From Osmia lignaria lignaria (Eukaryota > Arthropoda > Insecta > Hymenoptera > Megachilidae): a DNA stretch of 64,000 nucleotides. The stretch covers positions 10,292,001 to 10,356,000 of the forward strand of contig NC_135043.1 of assembly GCF_051020975.1 (NCBI RefSeq), read 5' to 3'. The notes under the pieces were generated by a model. It was given only the letters and a program-made list of their open reading frames with translations. It made no database searches and had not been told where the DNA came from. Both the position numbers and the translations under genes were made by a program. Below, one piece after another: positions 63,187-64,000 of the stretch. Position 1 is the stretch's first letter; the number at the start of each line of letters is the position of its first letter.

Positions 63187-63255
63187 GCGCCATCTATGAG
63201 GAGAAGGCGGAAACTATTTGACGAGTAGTTTCCGCCGTCTCCGGATAGATGGCGC
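63187..63255. repeat. Long hairpin 1 with CTCF-like ends
   Basis: GCGCCATCTAT (63187-63197) pairs with ATAGATGGCGC (63245-63255), and GGCGGAAACTA (63206-63216) pairs with TAGTTTCCGCC (63226-63236). The parts between are nearly complementary (GGAGA with TCTCC), giving a 69-bp almost continuous stem with a 9-nt loop. The end motif AGATGGCGC resembles the core of the CTCF site (AGRKGGCGC). The element is repeated 152 bp downstream. Confidence 0.8.
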
Positions 63256-63338
63256 TGGTGTTCTCTGAAGTCGGTAACTTGTCTCTGCATACCGACCTAA
63301 TTTCACCTGGGGCGCCGGGGACCCCAGCGAGACTCGTG

Positions 63339-63407
63339 GCGCCATCTATGAGGAAAAGGCGGAAACTATTCGGCGAGTAGTTTCCGTCGTCTCCGGATAG
63401 GTGGCGC
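63339..63407. repeat. Long hairpin 2 with CTCF-like ends
   Basis: A second copy of the 69-bp hairpin: GCGCCATCTAT at 63339-63349 with ATAGGTGGCGC at 63397-63407, and GGCGGAAACTA with TAGTTTCCGTC inside. It differs from copy 1 at scattered positions, including AGGTGGCGC, which still fits the CTCF-like core. Flanks such as GGTAACTTGTCTCTG are shared, so the two arose by a tandem duplication of about 152 bp. Confidence 0.8.
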
Positions 63408-63752
63408 TAGTGTTCCCTTTTCTGGAGCGGGTAACTTGTCTCTGGGGTGCCTGGGACCCCGTTGCGCCGCCTGCATATAAACCTTATTCATCCTGGGATG
63501 TCTAGGACCCCACCGACGATCTCGCATACCGACCTAAGTTTATCCTGGGATGTTTGGGACCCCACCGACGGTCTCGCATACCGACCTAATTTTATCCAGG
63601 GGTATCAGGGACCCCCTAAATCTTAACCCTTTAAAAACAAGGGCATGTCCAATTTTGTACTACCTATAGTCACTGCTGCCGTCGATTTTACGCAACGAGG
63701 TGCGGTGTATCCTTGACGAACTTATTAAATTTTCAATAAAATTTCTTATAAA

Positions 63753-63960
63753 ATGTTGCGATTTGTGGGAGAACGAATAACATCCGTTGCAAGAAATTCT
63801 ATAAAACCACGTACCGCAGCTGTTATTACTCAGACCATTCGTGCTTCCCATGATGAAGCTGAGGAACCAGAAGAAGAATTCAATAAAAGATATATAGATT
63901 ATTTCAATCGTCCACAAATTGATCATTGGGAAATCCGGCAAGTTATGAACAAATTAGCTG
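63753..63960 (+). CDS. COX5A: Cytochrome c oxidase subunit 5A, first exon (partial)
   Basis: The frame starts at ATG 63753 and runs to a donor after 63960 (GCTG then GTTAGTAG); the rest lies beyond the window. The product begins with a basic mitochondrial presequence (MLRFVGERITSVARNS, then KPRTAAV). The mature part is conserved: EEFNKRYIDYFNRPQIDHWE then IRQVMNKLAG, the canonical COX5A N-terminal helices. The subunit sits on the matrix side of respiratory complex IV. It is divergent from SPSB3 and preceded by the palindrome and hairpin array. Confidence 0.93.
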
Positions 63961-64000
63961 GTTAGTAGTTTACAGCCTCGTCTAACAGTGCTATCGTTTA

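Larger units (their letters stand above)
63060..63620. repeat. GC-rich array of 18-bp imperfect palindromes
   Basis: Eight copies of an 18-bp imperfect palindrome, consensus TGGGGTGCCAGGGACCCC, lie at 63066, 63124, 63157, 63308, 63443, 63494, 63546 and 63598. The last three sit in 52-bp tandem units that share CACCGACG(A/G)TCTCGCATACCGACCTAA. The GC content is far above the flanks. The array fills the space between the divergent starts of SPSB3 and COX5A. Confidence 0.9.

Noticed and set aside
1..64000. CRISPR arrays, tRNA genes and rRNA genes
   Set aside because: None seen on either strand by eye; the one high-copy direct repeat lacks spacers.

Overview
This window is nuclear DNA of an insect, most likely a hymenopteran and plausibly a bee. 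It is AT-rich with CpG-dense promoter patches. Small housekeeping genes have short GT-AG introns (about 60-750 bp), separated by long AT-rich intergenic or intronic DNA. One gene is a group III secreted phospholipase A2, the class that includes bee venom PLA2. The species call is inference; no mitochondrial or rRNA marker is present. Most genes are split into exons too short to show as long ORFs, so I built their models by hand from splice sites, reading phase and family knowledge.

Layout. 1-1508 (-): two exons of a low-complexity Ser/Arg-rich protein, cut by the window edge. 1871-2068: a small element with 16-bp perfect terminal inverted repeats. 2942-3526 (+): an intronless 194-aa protein with five GDG repeats every 18 residues. 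3.6-14.8 kb: gene-poor, with a 30-bp satellite at about 7.84-8.68 kb, a decayed relative at about 10.66-10.87 kb and several promoter-like sites. 14847-15547 (-): POP5, an RNase P/MRP subunit. 16420-18854 (+): FGGY carbohydrate kinase in 10 exons. 20484-22132 (-): a five-exon gene that looks like a domesticated Merlin/IS1595-type transposase with a broken catalytic triad. About 22345-22470: a strong hairpin. 24892-25777 (-): a YPEL1-4 class yippee-like gene. 26-40 kb: mostly non-coding, with a possible small spliced gene at 31.6-35.8 kb and a repeated paired E-box module at 36-38 kb. 40206-42785 (-): an 11-finger C2H2 protein with a glutamine-rich tail. 43-54.7 kb: no convincing gene. About 54.7 kb: a TATA/initiator promoter. 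56395-58979 (+): group III sPLA2. 60288-61527 (+): OGG1. 61598-62764 (-): SPSB3. 63060-63620: a GC-rich array of palindromes and two long hairpins carrying CTCF-like ends. 63753-63960 (+): first exon of COX5A, cut by the window edge.

Gene relationships. POP5/FGGY and SPSB3/COX5A are head-to-head pairs, and OGG1/SPSB3 are tail-to-tail with a 70-bp gap. The complete genes serve unrelated basic functions (tRNA processing, pentulose phosphorylation, base-excision repair, ubiquitin-ligase substrate choice, respiration), so they do not form one pathway. The most unusual elements are the domesticated transposase, the CTCF-like hairpin array between SPSB3 and COX5A, the GDG-repeat protein, the 22.4-kb hairpin, and the satellite that is open on both strands.
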